From Adiantum capillus-veneris (Eukaryota; Streptophyta; Polypodiopsida; Polypodiales; Pteridaceae): 64,000 nucleotides of DNA. Location: positions 145,068,711 to 145,132,710 of the forward strand of contig CM043966.1 of assembly GCA_014529385.2 (NCBI GenBank), read 5' to 3'. The notes under the pieces are model-generated. The model was not told the origin of the DNA. It made no database searches and saw only the letters and a program-made list of their open reading frames with translations. Positions 1 to 11,715 of the stretch are shown here, in pieces; the first letter of the stretch is position 1; every line of letters starts with the position of its first letter. The position numbers and the translations under genes were made by a program.

Positions 1-535
1 AATTAGTTCACGCTCGAGAAACTTGATGTCTATTACTGACTTTTATGTTTGTATATGAATAATATTATTTTATAATAATTAGTTATAAGTAATTAGTTAA
101 CCATGTATCGTAGTATGAAATACTGTATTTGAAAATAATTTTATTTTACAATAATTTATTGAAATTTGTTTTTGGATAGATTAGTTTCTTCTAAACAATG
201 GAATAAATTTTACATAGTTTAATATTTTGAATTACTACTTGTTTATAATGATTTGAAAATATAGAAAGATATATATAATTATTTAAAAACACAAAAGTAT
301 TTTTTACTAAATACTTATATAAAAATATACTTATTAACAGCTTTCATTAAACTACCTATAATTTATTGGATTCAGTTATGTTTTTTAAAAAATTATAGTA
401 TTAATAAGAGTAAAAAACTGCAAATCAATATACTAGAACATAGCGTGATTTTGCATTGACTTCCTTGTTTATGATTGCTGCCGAACATTTACTCTCTTCT
501 TTAATACTGAATATAACTGTCATTATTTTTATGTA
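1..535. other. AT-rich leader, no gene seen
   Basis: The stretch is AT-rich and has stops in all frames. Its last bases (TTTTTATGTAG) read as a plausible plant 3' splice site for the kinase-like gene that follows, so part of it may be intron. Nothing else is supported. Confidence 0.4.
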
Positions 536-1913
536 GATCATGGAAATTTCAAGAGACAAGAGGGTTTAGATAAAGACGAGCGTCGATGTTTGGTGGCTAC
601 AATTGTTAGAAGATGCTTGGCTTTCACCAACCAAGAACTTGAAATTTATTTTGATCCTACTCGTGCTGATCTAGAGAGTTATTAGCAATATTGCAGGAAG
701 CAAGTGTTGCTAATTTGAAAGCCACATGGCCTTATTTTGAACATTGCAATAAATTTCTTTCTTCAAAACCTTTTCTTAATGAAATAAGCAAAGGCCTTGG
801 TGAATTTAAAAGATCGTTTTTGCAATTAGAACAAAAAGAACGTGAAGATAGTTCTACTATATTGAAAGTATAAAAAATAGAGCAGCTGTACAAAAAAATT
901 CAAACAGCAAAAGGAAAACAAAAGTATGTACAGATGGACAATGTACAACCCAAAAAAATTAATCATGGTGGAGAACCATCTCAACACGTGCAGCTTACCT
1001 ACAGCGTCGACAAATTCATTTTTACGAAGACTCACAACGGATTCAGCATGGCTATGGTACTTACTTTTGCAAGTGCAAAATTCTAGATCAGTTGTTTAAG
1101 GAAAACACATACACAACAAAAAGTTTTACTGCTGTGGAAAATACTATCATGCCAGAATTGCGAGCAGCCTCTGAAGCTACAAGCATATCTATAAACCATA
1201 GTGGTATTATATTGCTGCTTGGTCTCTGTCGTAGTGAAGAAGAGTCCATTGTAATATACCCTTTCTGGAATGGACTTGCACTCACAAATTGGACATGGTT
1301 AGGAGCTTCAGGAAGTACTACTACACCACCTAAGCATTATGTAAATATCTCTCAGAAGGTTGGTACAAAAGAGCGTTTCAAGACACATATACTTGACATT
1401 ATTAATGGACTGGAACAGACCATAAGCTACATACATTTGAACGGCTATTTGCACAATGACTTGCAGCTACAAAATATTTACCTACATTTCTAAGAGAAAA
1501 CAGAAGACATTTATGTAGGCATTTCAAATTGGGGAAAAAGTACGAGTATCGGTACAAAGAAAGCGCATGAACCATTGCCAGACAACAGAGCAGAGACCGT
1601 CGAAGCATACAAAAAGCGTTATCCATGGATCGCTCCTGAATTTTTCAGTTCTAAACCAGCAGTTTATAGCCTAGCAACTGAAATTTATTCCTTTGGCAAA
1701 ACTCTTCTTAGGCTTTTAAAGTTTGTTTCACCTGAGGGCAAGGAACCAAAAAATGTATTTATAAGAGCTTTGTATGAATTTGCAGAACGCTGTACTCATA
1801 CAAACCCACTGGAAAGGCCTAGATTGTACGAGTTATTTGCTATGTTACGAAATGCTCATCAATACAATCTCTATGTAGATGTACATGCTGGTCTGCGACC
1901 GAACTGTGAATAG
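536..1913 (+). pseudogene. Protein-kinase-like gene, broken
   Basis: This is a divergent eukaryotic protein-kinase-like gene. A first block (536 to about 873) shifts frame near 674. A second block, from about 1092, holds kinase landmarks: a catalytic loop HNDLQLQN (H-x-D-L-x-x-x-N pattern) near 1455-1478, and an activation segment NWG where DFG is usual near 1530. It continues with an APEFF motif near 1633 and an alpha-F-like segment with LATEIYSFGKTLLRLL. One in-frame TAA at 1491-1493 interrupts the domain just after the catalytic loop, and both sides are in the same frame, so a single nonsense change is enough to explain the break. A GT donor after the codon for Lys near 870 could be a real splice site. 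The missing DFG aspartate suggests a pseudokinase even before decay. It lies upstream of and in the same direction as the Helitron genes, but I cannot show that it belongs to that element. Confidence 0.6.
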
Positions 1914-2024
1914 AAAATTTTTCCTTTTCTTCAAAATTATTAGCTCAATTTATATCGATTTTGACTTCTCAATGAGTAATTTTGTCTTCTTAATAATTAT
2001 TTCGATAAAAAAGTACACAGTGTA

Positions 2025-2174
2025 TGTTGAACAACCACGCATGAGATAGAGGAGAGAGAGACGACACCACAATTGCAAACCCCAAAGTATGTGTAGAGCA
2101 CACACTGAGTACACATATATAGTGGGGACTCCTAGCTATATATAGGATGGGGGTTGGTATATATAGCTCCAACA
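2025..2174 (-). repeat. 3' LTR of the Copia-like element
   Basis: The repeat runs TGTTGAAC..CTCCAACA on the plus strand and is followed by the C-rich complement of the polypurine tract. It is nearly identical to 4704-4857; a few single-base and 4-bp differences imply some age. Confidence 0.8.
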
Positions 2175-2719
2175 CCCCCACTCAAATAGGAGTCCCTAAC
2201 TGTGGATGAGAAAACCCTTGGGGGTACAAGGGAAAAATCCACAGCACCATATACATGCACTGTTATATTAACAATTATCAAAGTTTATAAAATTCAATTT
2301 TGAGGAGCTACATCACTCCATAATAAAATGTGTGCTTTCAAGCATCTTTGGAAGTTCAATAACCCTTTATATACAATTGAGTTGATGCAAATTCTTCAAG
2401 ATCTTTGAGCAGCTTTCATATCTTTGAGCCGCCTCAATATCTTTTAGCCCGTGTACACATTGCTTGACGTAAATTTTATCCTATAAACAATATCAACTCA
2501 AGAAACATATCGATACGTGAAGGTTAGAATTAAACACGTCACATTGTCCTTGGAGACGGTTCGCGACGCCGCTCTAGAGACGAAATAGAAACGAACATAA
2601 TGCCACATGTGTAGATGACATAGAAACAAATTTAATATCAATGTAATCACATGTGCACACATATATACAAAGCCGAGATGTAATGAACATATCGGAGCCC
2701 CCAAGATCTCAACAATTGG

Positions 2720-3060
2720 TAGCTATCATCATCATGGCTTTATGTACCATGGCATCATGGTATTCACCATGGCATAAGAGATGCTTATAAAAATTTTGAA
2801 ATAGGAATAATCATCATTGCTTTACGTGCCATGGCACGAGAGACGCATTCAACATAACAATAGTCATCATGGCATCATGATATTCACCATGGCATTAGAG
2901 ACGCTCAAAAGAAAAAAAAAACCTTTGAAATAACAATCATCATGGCTTTACATATCATAACATAGGAGACGCTTTCTTCAAATCAAATCAAAACTATAAA
3001 ATAGTAATCACCATCATGGCTTTATGCACCATGGCATCAGAGACGCTAGTTTTGAGCAAA
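2720..3060. repeat. Degenerate CATGG minisatellite
   Basis: Four to five degenerate units repeat the phrases ATCATGGCTTTA, CCATGGCATCA and GAGACGCT at roughly 60-90 bp spacing. They lie inside the Copia-like element and look like a decayed tandem repeat. Confidence 0.6.
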
Positions 3061-4200
3061 ATATGCAAAACCTCAAGATGATGACTAGTCAGTAGATCAT
3101 GGCTTGGTAAATCTTGCATCTATACATCCATGATTTACATGAAAACAGTGTCACACGTTAGTATACCATCATAAAATGATCGTCAAATTATGTGAAGTAT
3201 TTTATGAAAAATCGCGAAAAGATCAATAGCATGCATCAAGAACCAAAGGCATCGATGGAGAAAATAAAGACATAGCACATAATATCACCTTGAACCATGG
3301 ATGAAGACGTATCATGTAACTTCACCCATGACATCATGGAACTCGATATCTCATCTTGGTGAAACTTGCGGCTTAATCTAAGCATGGTGAGGTGGCTGCA
3401 AGGCAATTCCTAGTGAAGAAGGCCCAATCTATTGCTCAAAGGTTGTATAGAACTTTAGCCAAATAAAACAACAGTCGAGTACTCTCAAAATGATATAGAA
3501 ACCATTGCTGAACTATGAATAAATCAAATGGCTGAGACTTGTAGACACCGTCAGCGCCCATAGACTCTTAGCTTTTATGAGCTAAATAGCACGTTGACCT
3601 CTTATAAGCACTGGCCTATTTCGATTACCTGAGATGCCATAGTTTTATAACTACCAATATTTCTACTTTGGGATTACGTGAGATGCCTTGTAGCTAAGGC
3701 AAGCTACAATGTTGGTGTAGTTCACCAAAAAGAGGCCGCAACAATCATTGGGTGTTAAAATAATGCACAAAGTGCAACCAGAAATAACAAAGGAGCATCA
3801 TAGGGCAGTTGAGAATAGCGAGCCAATCTCGTAGGGCAGCCAAGAATAGCAGAATAGGCCGAGCAACAAGATGGGAAGCGGAGATAGTTTGCATGGCTGC
3901 AAACAGTACGCGGCTCCTTGCTGCTGAAAACTCATCGTGCTGCCAACCGAACAGCACGCACAGAATAGCATGGAATCACCCTCGGCAGTTCTATACTTAA
4001 CAGACCCTTGGCTTGTATTAGCTTGAATAAACATGATGATTACTAAGATATGAAGATTAAGCTAGAGAACGAATCTCGCACACGGCTTGTTTGTGCTTGT
4101 CCTACGAGGTATATATTGCTTCGCTGGGGAATTTTTGAGCGGATCCTGATCACCATTAGCTGCCATCCACTAGAGGTGGGCATATTTGGACTGCTCGTTT

Positions 4201-4539
4201 CTATCTGCCGCCACCAGCGATATGGACACACCATGGAGTTGTGCTAAACTTAGGAAATATACAGTATAGGCAGAGTAACACAGACAAGCCACGTAGCCGG
4301 ACACGCTTATTGCTAACTAAAAAAGCTTGGTATTTTCTTAAATTAGCCTGCAAGTAAAATGCTAAATATAACACCGTTTCTTCGCGAGGAAGTACTGCTG
4401 CAGTCGCTTGTGCAGATACGAGCCTATTGCTCTGTATGTAGGCAGTGATACATGCCACACAAATGAGGGCAATCAGTGCACACACAGCCATCTGCCTATG
4501 TTTTCCTTCTCGCTCATAAATTTCGAGAGACTGTAACAT
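4201..4539 (-). CDS. Small ORF with one hydrophobic segment, doubtful
   Basis: This 112-codon ORF is on the sense strand of the retrotransposon, near its 5' end. Residues about 19-34 (VCALIALICVACITAY) form one plausible membrane helix after a charged N-terminus. It does not resemble gag. It could be a captured cellular fragment or chance, since no homologue is recognised and the composition does not prove coding. Confidence 0.2.
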   Translation of the reverse strand: MLQSLEIYEREGKHRQMAVCALIALICVACITAYIQSNRLVSAQATAAVLPREETVLYLAFYLQANLRKYQAFLVSNKRVRLRGLSVLLCLYCIFPKFSTTPWCVHIAGGGR

Positions 4540-4691
4540 AATTATTCTTTTCTACAAAGAATGCAAGAACAAACCAACTATAATAAAATACAAAGAACGA
4601 CAGTCAAGAAGAAATATGTAAAACTTATCTTCGTGCTTGAAGGCACAGGGAGTTTCCATAGCCATAGCTCGATACAGAACGCATGCGGTGA

Positions 4692-4703
4692 GCTCTGATA
4701 CCA
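4692..4703 (-). promoter_or_regulatory. tRNA-iMet primer-binding site
   Basis: GCTCTGATACCA on the plus strand is the reverse complement of TGGTATCAGAGC, the usual plant iMet primer site. It lies directly inside the 5' LTR and fixes the element's minus orientation. Confidence 0.85.
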
Positions 4704-4857
4704 TGTTGAACAACCACGCATGAGATAGAGGAGAGAGAGAAGACACCACAATTGCAAACCCCAAAGTATGTGTAGAGCACACACTGATCGAGTACACATA
4801 TATAGTGGGGACTCCTAGCTATATATAGCATGGGGGTTGGTATATATAGCTCCAACA
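4704..4857 (-). repeat. 5' LTR of the Copia-like element
   Basis: The LTR is bounded by TGTTG..CAACA and pairs with 2025-2174. A TATATATAG stretch inside it could serve as the promoter TATA box. Confidence 0.8.
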
Positions 4858-5119
4858 ATGTATAGATTTTTCATTACTTAGTCTTTTTTAAAATAATAGT
4901 CTTTTTTCTCTCTCTCTATCGCTCTCTCTGTACCTGCTATTGGTATTGAAATAAAATCATGCATTTCAAAAACACATGCTTTTAAAAAGACTATTTACCA
5001 TTAGAGTATAATAGTAAATGTACAAATCAATTTATCTGTTCTTTAAATTTTTTTATATTTATTAATTAACAAACATATGTATGATGTTTTTCAGAAGATT
5101 TTCAATAGAACAATTCTAA

Positions 5120-5984
5120 ATGGAGTCAAACAATCCAGTTGCTCCTTCAGATGACTAGACTCCAGTATTTATTTCCCCAAATAGTGATAGTTCTGCACAA
5201 GCAACTACAGAAACTTCGTTGCTCTCAACAGCGAATACAGAAACTGCTTGGCGGAGCAAGAGAAGAACAGAAGAACATGTTGATGTACATGATTCAGAAG
5301 AGGTAATAGTTCAAGACTTCCCCCCGGGTTTTGAACCAGAAGAACGCAGCGACGAGAACGTTGTTGAGGAAGCTACCAAAAACTACTCCAAAAAAACAAA
5401 ATAATTGCTGTTTATAATTGATATTTAGATAGTTTGTACTATGGAACCCATATCCCGAACAATGTACAAATTATATAGCTGACACGTTTTTTAAAAAAGA
5501 TCTGATTAATTTAGACCAACTTCTCCTATTTTTGTATGTAGGTTATTCGTAAAAGACATAATATTTAAAATTATCGATACAATAATTATTTATTTTAATA
5601 CCTTTATGACGTTCAATAACATAGCGATTTTTTGAAAGAACCTGGTATGGTATGCTTTACATTTTTGCACTTGACATTCATATCGTGTTTGTATTTATTT
5701 GTTGATTCCTTTTTTGCTAATTTGTATTTATAAAAGTTAGAAAAAGATATTGTTTGTTATTTCTATATGAGCTTTTTTCTCTATGACTCGTACTCATCTT
5801 TAAAAAAACTTATATGATATTATTAAATTTATCTTTTATGTTTTAAGCTTTTATTTTTATAGTTAGTATTTGTTGATAGAATATCTATACAATATTATTA
5901 AATCAATCATTTCCTAGATTTGGCTAGTATATCTCATGATTGTGTTTTACAATAATATACGATTAGAGTTTCAATATAAAAATA

Positions 5985-6029
<45 letters not shown>

Positions 6030-7067
6030 AAAGCCATAACACATTTTTATTATCAGTGTATAGAATCTTACTTGAAATTACATATTTAGAAAACCAAGGC
6101 TCTAGTACGTATATGTATCTTTCAAATCATTTAATTTAAAATAAAAAAGTACCATTTTTCATGCATTCTTTTATCTTTGTTCTCATTATAGTAATGGTTA
6201 TAATTAATAAAATATAGCAAATAATTCCCTTTCAATTATTTAACTTAACTAAATTAGACTACATCTAGGTAACTTTTGAAATTTAAGCCATTTTAAAAAA
6301 GTGGTATATAACATTAAGATTGATTTTTTCTTTCTTTGTTACAGCTAGATTTAATGGCATATTTACGTAAGCTGCCTCTTGAGTGTACAAAAAAAATATT
6401 TTCTCAATACACAATGGCAGCATCCTGTTGCTGTGGAGTTGAAGTCATCCGGAAATCAGTGAATGCAACAACAACTGAATATTTGGTACCAAATCCGTTT
6501 CTTGCGTGGGAAAATTACGTGGATGGTCAATCAGAATTCCGTACTGAACCTTCAACTAACTTTTGTCAGAATATTCAGTGGGCACAAGAACAAAATGCTC
6601 AAGGGAATATTATAATAGGGCGTGATATATTATACATTGATGCCCATGAATTACTGATACATCCTTCAAGGGATACTATACGTGCAAAAAAAGCTTTGAT
6701 GATGAATCAAAAGCTTGGAATCTGTTCAATCGTGATCTTCAAGATTTGGGAGCAAGATGCATTTCGACTCAACTTTACTTGTGCGCCACAACATTTATTT
6801 CATGAGCATTTTGGAAAGATCGTTGCCAATAATCCGTTGGGTTTGGATATAAGGTTTGATCATTATTATAAACCAAGATGTGTATGGGACAATGCTCAAA
6901 TATCAGAAGCAATGGTTGATCAAGATTCTATTTTTTTCATGGATTGTCTCACAGAAAGACAAGCTTACGTCAATAAGATGTGCCACCTTCCATTCTCTGA
7001 TACAACCAATACTGAAGAATGGTATGAAAAGCATGATAGGCTTACCGATGCAGAGCTAAGTATATGA
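5120..7067 (+). pseudogene. Unrecognised two-exon gene
   Basis: I do not recognise the product. A first exon (5120 to about 5402) encodes a polar acidic stretch rich in Ser, Thr and Glu. An in-frame TAG at 5156-5158 comes 12 codons after the ATG, so either a later start is used or the copy is dead. A second exon starts after a good acceptor (TTCTTTGTTACAG, ending near 6345) and runs to TGA at 7067. It gives about 240 residues with a Cys triplet (SCCCG), the phrase GRDILYIDAHELLIHP and many aromatic residues, which looks like a real globular domain. The 940 bp between would be an intron containing an (AT)n tract near 5988-6027. The gene points the same way as the Helitron cargo genes downstream. 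Joining the two exons is my inference. Confidence 0.4.
5988..6027. repeat. (AT)n microsatellite
   Basis: About 20 uninterrupted AT dinucleotides, probably intronic. Confidence 0.9.
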
Positions 7068-7335
7068 AAATTAAGCGATTTTGTACGCAGATTTCAAAAC
7101 ATGGAACCCATAGCTAGTTGCAAAAATTGGGAAGCTTCTCCTTACCCTATATTTCTTCCTTGTTAAAAACCTCCTTTCACAGTCATCTTGAATATGTATC
7201 TAAATTACATATATATATACCTAAACAATTTGAAGTGAAACTTTTAAGTTTTTTTCATTTGCAACACTTTGCTTTTTTATTTTATTAAAAGTAATATGGT
7301 CTGTATAATACTTTATGCTTTCAAATTGTAAGTAT

Positions 7336-7412
<77 letters not shown>

Positions 7413-8274
7413 AGAAGAAGAAAAACGAAGAGAATTCTTAACATCATAGAAACAATGTAAAAAAAAACTCAAAAAACTATCTAGGACTTGAGCAGCTTTG
7501 AGCTAATTCGTAATAATAGAACATTATATAATAGAGGCATATCATCTTATTTTAATCCAGTCAAGACGGGCCTCCTCCTTCACTTGTACTTCAGTGCTCC
7601 GAAATTTATTTTTATATCCGTTTGTCCTAAAAAGCCACAGAATGCGTATGTATAATGCATCACGCTGCAAATTTACAAGAGAACCAACACTTTTATTCTG
7701 TATAACAGTATAATATAACATAGTTGTATCTTAAAATGGTAAAAAGAAAGTTTATTTGATAGGGAAAAAGATGCATAATAGAATGTATCAATAAAAAAAG
7801 GAAACTAGATTACAACAATCCAAGAATTTATTTCAAACTCTTAAGTTAGAAAAACATGGTGGGCGATACATTATTAGTGAGTATTGCTCCAAATTATTAT
7901 AAAGCAACAAAGTAAATAATATTATAAATATAATATAAATAATATATATTTAACATTGTCTATTTAATTTGAATAATATACATTTAATACTTTATATTCT
8001 AAATATTACATAAACTATAAGCATAATAAATTTTGTTAGAAATAATTACAATTTCCAAAAAAACTTTTGACGATTTGTATATCGCCATCTTCGTTGTGCT
8101 GTATTTTGTCCAGTGACGTATGCCTATACTACCAATTCCTCTCACACATATATCAGATATATAGATTCAATCCATTGCTAATTACAAAAGAATGGGAAAC
8201 TTCTTTTTACAATGTATTCCTTCTTTACTAAAAATTTTCTTTCGAGACTAGCTTGAATATGTACCTAAATTACC

Positions 8275-8344
<70 letters not shown>

Positions 8345-9408
8345 AAAGAAGAAGAAAAAGAAGCAAACAAGTTCTTAATGCCATACGAACAATACAAGAG
8401 GTCCGAAACTTAAACTATAGATAGCAATAAAACATTACATATTATAAAATATATGTCTTTTTTTTTGTAAGGACATCCATAAATGATTAATTTCTTAAAT
8501 ATTAGTCACATTTAAGCGACCCATATACTTAGTTCTATTATATATAACAATGACATAACTATTTAAAAAAAGGATCAATTATTTATATTACCATGCATAA
8601 ATTAATATACAAATAACATTCAACTAAAATATTATTTTGAAACTACTCTTTTAACGTAGGAGTAGTATAATACCTGCTTTAAATAGATATACACGAGCCA
8701 TAAGTTATTTGCATACCGGTTATACTTAATTATTATGTATATTTACAAGAAAAAAAGAATTTTTGGTACACAAATACTATGTTCAATACTGTGCTTAACA
8801 AAATAGTATAGTCCACCTACACTCTTTACAATAAAAAATGTAGAGTGCATTATACTATCATTAAAAAAAATGTATATAAAGTATTTACTAAATTTTTTTT
8901 GCATAGTGAGAATTATATCTACCTCATTTTGTAATTGTTGATACTTTTACATTGATATTTAGCACTTACATTGCCTTCTTTTTTTACTTTGCTTGTAGAT
9001 TTCTTTTTTAAAAAAAAGTACTTATGTTTTTTTCTGCTTCTTTCGTTTTGGTCGCAGATTCTTTAAAAAAAAAGTAGTTCACCCATGGACTCAGTCAGTG
9101 CCGAGCAGGTATAAATTTACATCTTAAAAAAAACATTTGTTTTAAACGATAAATTTTGCACTTACTTATTAGATTGTTAAAAAAAAGCCCATAGTCAACC
9201 ATACTATTTATAATAAATATTGTAATTATATATATAAAGAAAATATTTGAGAATAATTAGTAACTTACAAATAGTATAGAGTATATATGCATGTAGTATA
9301 TACAAATCATTTATTTTAATAGATAAATAGTGCTAATTATTTTTTCATTTCCCTTTGAACTTACTGAACCCCCTTTGCAAGTAGAACGTTGCTATTAGCA
9401 CACCTACA
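7068..9408. other. AT-rich spacer with microsatellites and a diverged duplication
   Basis: No gene is seen. It holds an (AG)n tract at about 7338-7409 running into GAA repeats, and a (TA)n(GA)n tract at 8281-8342. The stretches near 7090-7225 and 8160-8290 are diverged copies of each other: both contain GGGAARCTTCT, then a TTCCTT phrase, then CTTGAATATGTA, then an AT run. A tandem duplication of about 1.07 kb is therefore likely. Confidence 0.6.
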
Positions 9409-10987
9409 ATGAAGGTCAACGATTTCTCTGAACAAATGAGATCTGGTACCGTCTTTGAAGGGCTCATTCTTAACAGATACGGAACATATGACCAAGCTTC
9501 TTCTACGAACATGGCTCCGTTCCTACAAGCAGACCTTGTCGATGAAGAAGGATTCACAACGATTACACTGGAAATTAATAAATCTCAGATAAACAAATTT
9601 GAGTCCATTATTCAAAAACAAACGTGGATCAGGATAGAGCATTTTCTAATCCAGCTAAAAAATCCTCCGTACAACAAAGGCGATGCTCCAGTAATTATTG
9701 TCCCTGACAATAATACAGTGATACAGAAACTCCCAGTTAAGAACATAGAAATTACGTTCTTCTCGAATGCAAAAATTGTTGAGTTGACTCATGTTTCAGA
9801 ACATATTGAGAAAGAAGATACAATCTCTGCAGTAGTGATCCAAGATGGAGGGCCAGAAGTTATAGACAAAGATAAAACCATTTTCCATATACAATTTGCA
9901 GATGGCGTGAATGAATATGATCGGCGTGATGTAAGTACTAGATTCAATTTTATACAGCGAGTAGCCAATATTATATATACCTGATCGATGTTCTCTGGAA
10001 AATATATTTATGAAGGTTGTCTTCATGAGTGGATGTGAAGAAGACCGAAACACTATTTTAAATGAGTTTAACAATAAAAAGTACGCAATATTCGTGCTCA
10101 AAAATTTGTTCTCCAGTTCATATAGAGGCAAACAGTCTTTGCAATTTCGCACATCTTCGATTGTAGTCCCCGTTACTGACGACGATTGCAAACATCATTT
10201 ACAGAATGTTGCCGATTTTTGGAAAATGTTAAAAGAGGTAATTTACAGTATCACATACTATACTCAAACACTTAAAAAAAAAAGATGCGCACATATATAT
10301 GCACACTCCTCTACATATACATATACATGCGAAACTTGAAGCATTGTTATTTGTACAGGTGAACGGTTGTTTGGTTTTTGCACCTCCAACCCGTCCATTT
10401 TATATCGGATGTGAACGCTCTAGCTGCAGAGTCCAAGATAGTTTCTACTCTATGCCTAATACCAACACAACCGAATTATATTGTACACGTTGCTCCAGAA
10501 ATACTCGAGCGAAGCCTGTCCCATACTTGACTGGGACAATTCAGAGTGATGAGATTTGTATGAATGTGTTTGTAATAAATGACTGGGTCATGAAGCTCCT
10601 TGATATAAACGAAGCAATCGACACATTCTTTCAAAACCACAAGAAAGAGTTTTACAAGAAAGTCATTACTGCACGTATTCAAGGCCATTTCAAGATAAAT
10701 AATGCAAATGCTGTTGTAGATTACGAAGGAGTATCTTTCAAAAAGATTAAAATTGCTGAATCATCACAGGTATATATCGTCATTGGCATATTTTTACAAA
10801 AAAGTATTTTTTCGTTAAAACCTCTCACGTTTTTATGTTCCTTTCTCAAGGAGTCTGTAGCATGCTCACTGGAAATGTAAATTCAGGTATTCATTTCCGC
10901 TACTAGATGCATGGTCACTACTTTTACTCTGAAATAATGTTTTTCCTGCTTTTACAGGGACTTGGTGCGAACAGCTTCGAGTATTAG
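9409..10987 (+). CDS. RPA70-like single-strand DNA-binding protein, multi-exon
   Basis: The product resembles the large subunit of replication protein A, which binds single-stranded DNA through OB folds. Plant Helitrons often carry such a gene. Exon 1 starts at ATG 9409 and encodes an OB-like domain (RSGTVFEGLILNRYG onward) and the start of a second. Its 3' junction is unclear: a GTAAGT donor sits near 9931, but no clean acceptor precedes the next exon. The next exon (about 10010-10237) ends at GAG/GTAATTT. The exon at 10359-10768 follows TTGTACAG and encodes a four-Cys zinc ribbon, CERSSC followed by CTRC, as in the RPA70 C-terminal domain. The last exon, 10958-10987, adds GLGANSFEY and a stop. 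The three later junctions are phase 0 and keep frame. The role is presumably to coat the displaced strand during transposition. Confidence 0.75.
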
Positions 10988-11117
10988 ACATTCTGAGAGA
11001 AGCGAAAAAAATATATATACTTGTACATGGACTTGGTCATTTTGTATAAAACACAGACGTTTTACACATTGACAAACTTTACTTCCTTGTAAAAACTATC
11101 AAAAATTTATAAGACAA

Positions 11118-11699
11118 ATGGCACACAGCTTACTGTATAAAAACTGTACATATTTTGAAGCAGGATTAGAATGTTCGAAAGATGATATATATGTACCTGG
11201 TGATTGCTTGTTCAATACTCTTAGTTATTTACTGGATAACACAGTCTCCTCTACTATACTACGAAAAACTATCATTAATAGCTTCATATCTTCTTTACAT
11301 AATTATAATAATGAAGCCCTAAAATGTTTAAAAAATTTTTTGTCGCTTGATATCTTGTTGACTTTGCACAATGTCTACTCTTTAAATGAATATTTTGAAA
11401 AAATGCAGCTACCAGCATCGACTGGAGGTTTATGGGGAGACCACTTTTGCATATTTTGGTTTTCTCGCTTATTTAATAAGAGTGTAACACTATGGTCCAA
11501 GACCTCACACAAAACATATATTACATACTCGTCTGAGTTTAATAGAACTTTACATATACTGTACGATGATCGACTTGTATATATTGGACATTTTGAGCCC
11601 TTAGTCCCACACCGACCTGCTTGTACTGCTAACCACAAAAATATACTGACGCAAGAAACTACTACATTTTATCCCCGTTTTGTGATTTGCAAACAGTGA
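11118..11699 (+). CDS. OTU-family cysteine protease 1
   Basis: OTU proteases usually cleave ubiquitin chains, and OTU domains are known in some Helitrons. The 193-residue product has the nucleophile motif PGDCLFNTL with Cys30, the family's central GGLWGD block near residue 103, and the catalytic His158 in GHFEPL. It is one intact exon from ATG 11118. Its TGA at 11697 overlaps the reading frame of the second OTU ORF, so the pair may once have been one two-domain protein. Whether it deubiquitinates host factors or processes element proteins cannot be read from sequence. Confidence 0.75.
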   Translation: MAHSLLYKNCTYFEAGLECSKDDIYVPGDCLFNTLSYLLDNTVSSTILRKTIINSFISSLHNYNNEALKCLKNFLSLDILLTLHNVYSLNEYFEKMQLPASTGGLWGDHFCIFWFSRLFNKSVTLWSKTSHKTYITYSSEFNRTLHILYDDRLVYIGHFEPLVPHRPACTANHKNILTQETTTFYPRFVICKQ

Positions 11700-11715
11700 A
11701 AGATTTTAATTTTAA

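Larger units (their letters stand above)
2025..4857 (-). mobile_element. Short Copia-like LTR retrotransposon, non-coding
   Basis: Two direct repeats of 150 and 154 bp (2025-2174 and 4704-4857) start TGTTG and end CAACA. On the minus strand a primer-binding site TGGTATCAGAGC, complementary to the tRNA-iMet 3' end, abuts the 5' LTR (4692-4703). A purine tract with GAGTGGGGG precedes the 3' LTR, as is usual in Copia elements. The flanks are GTGTA and ATGTA, a 5-bp target duplication with one mismatch. The 2.5 kb interior has no gag or pol that I can read. It has a degenerate CATGG-rich minisatellite and a small minus-strand ORF. It would need enzymes from another element. Confidence 0.8.
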
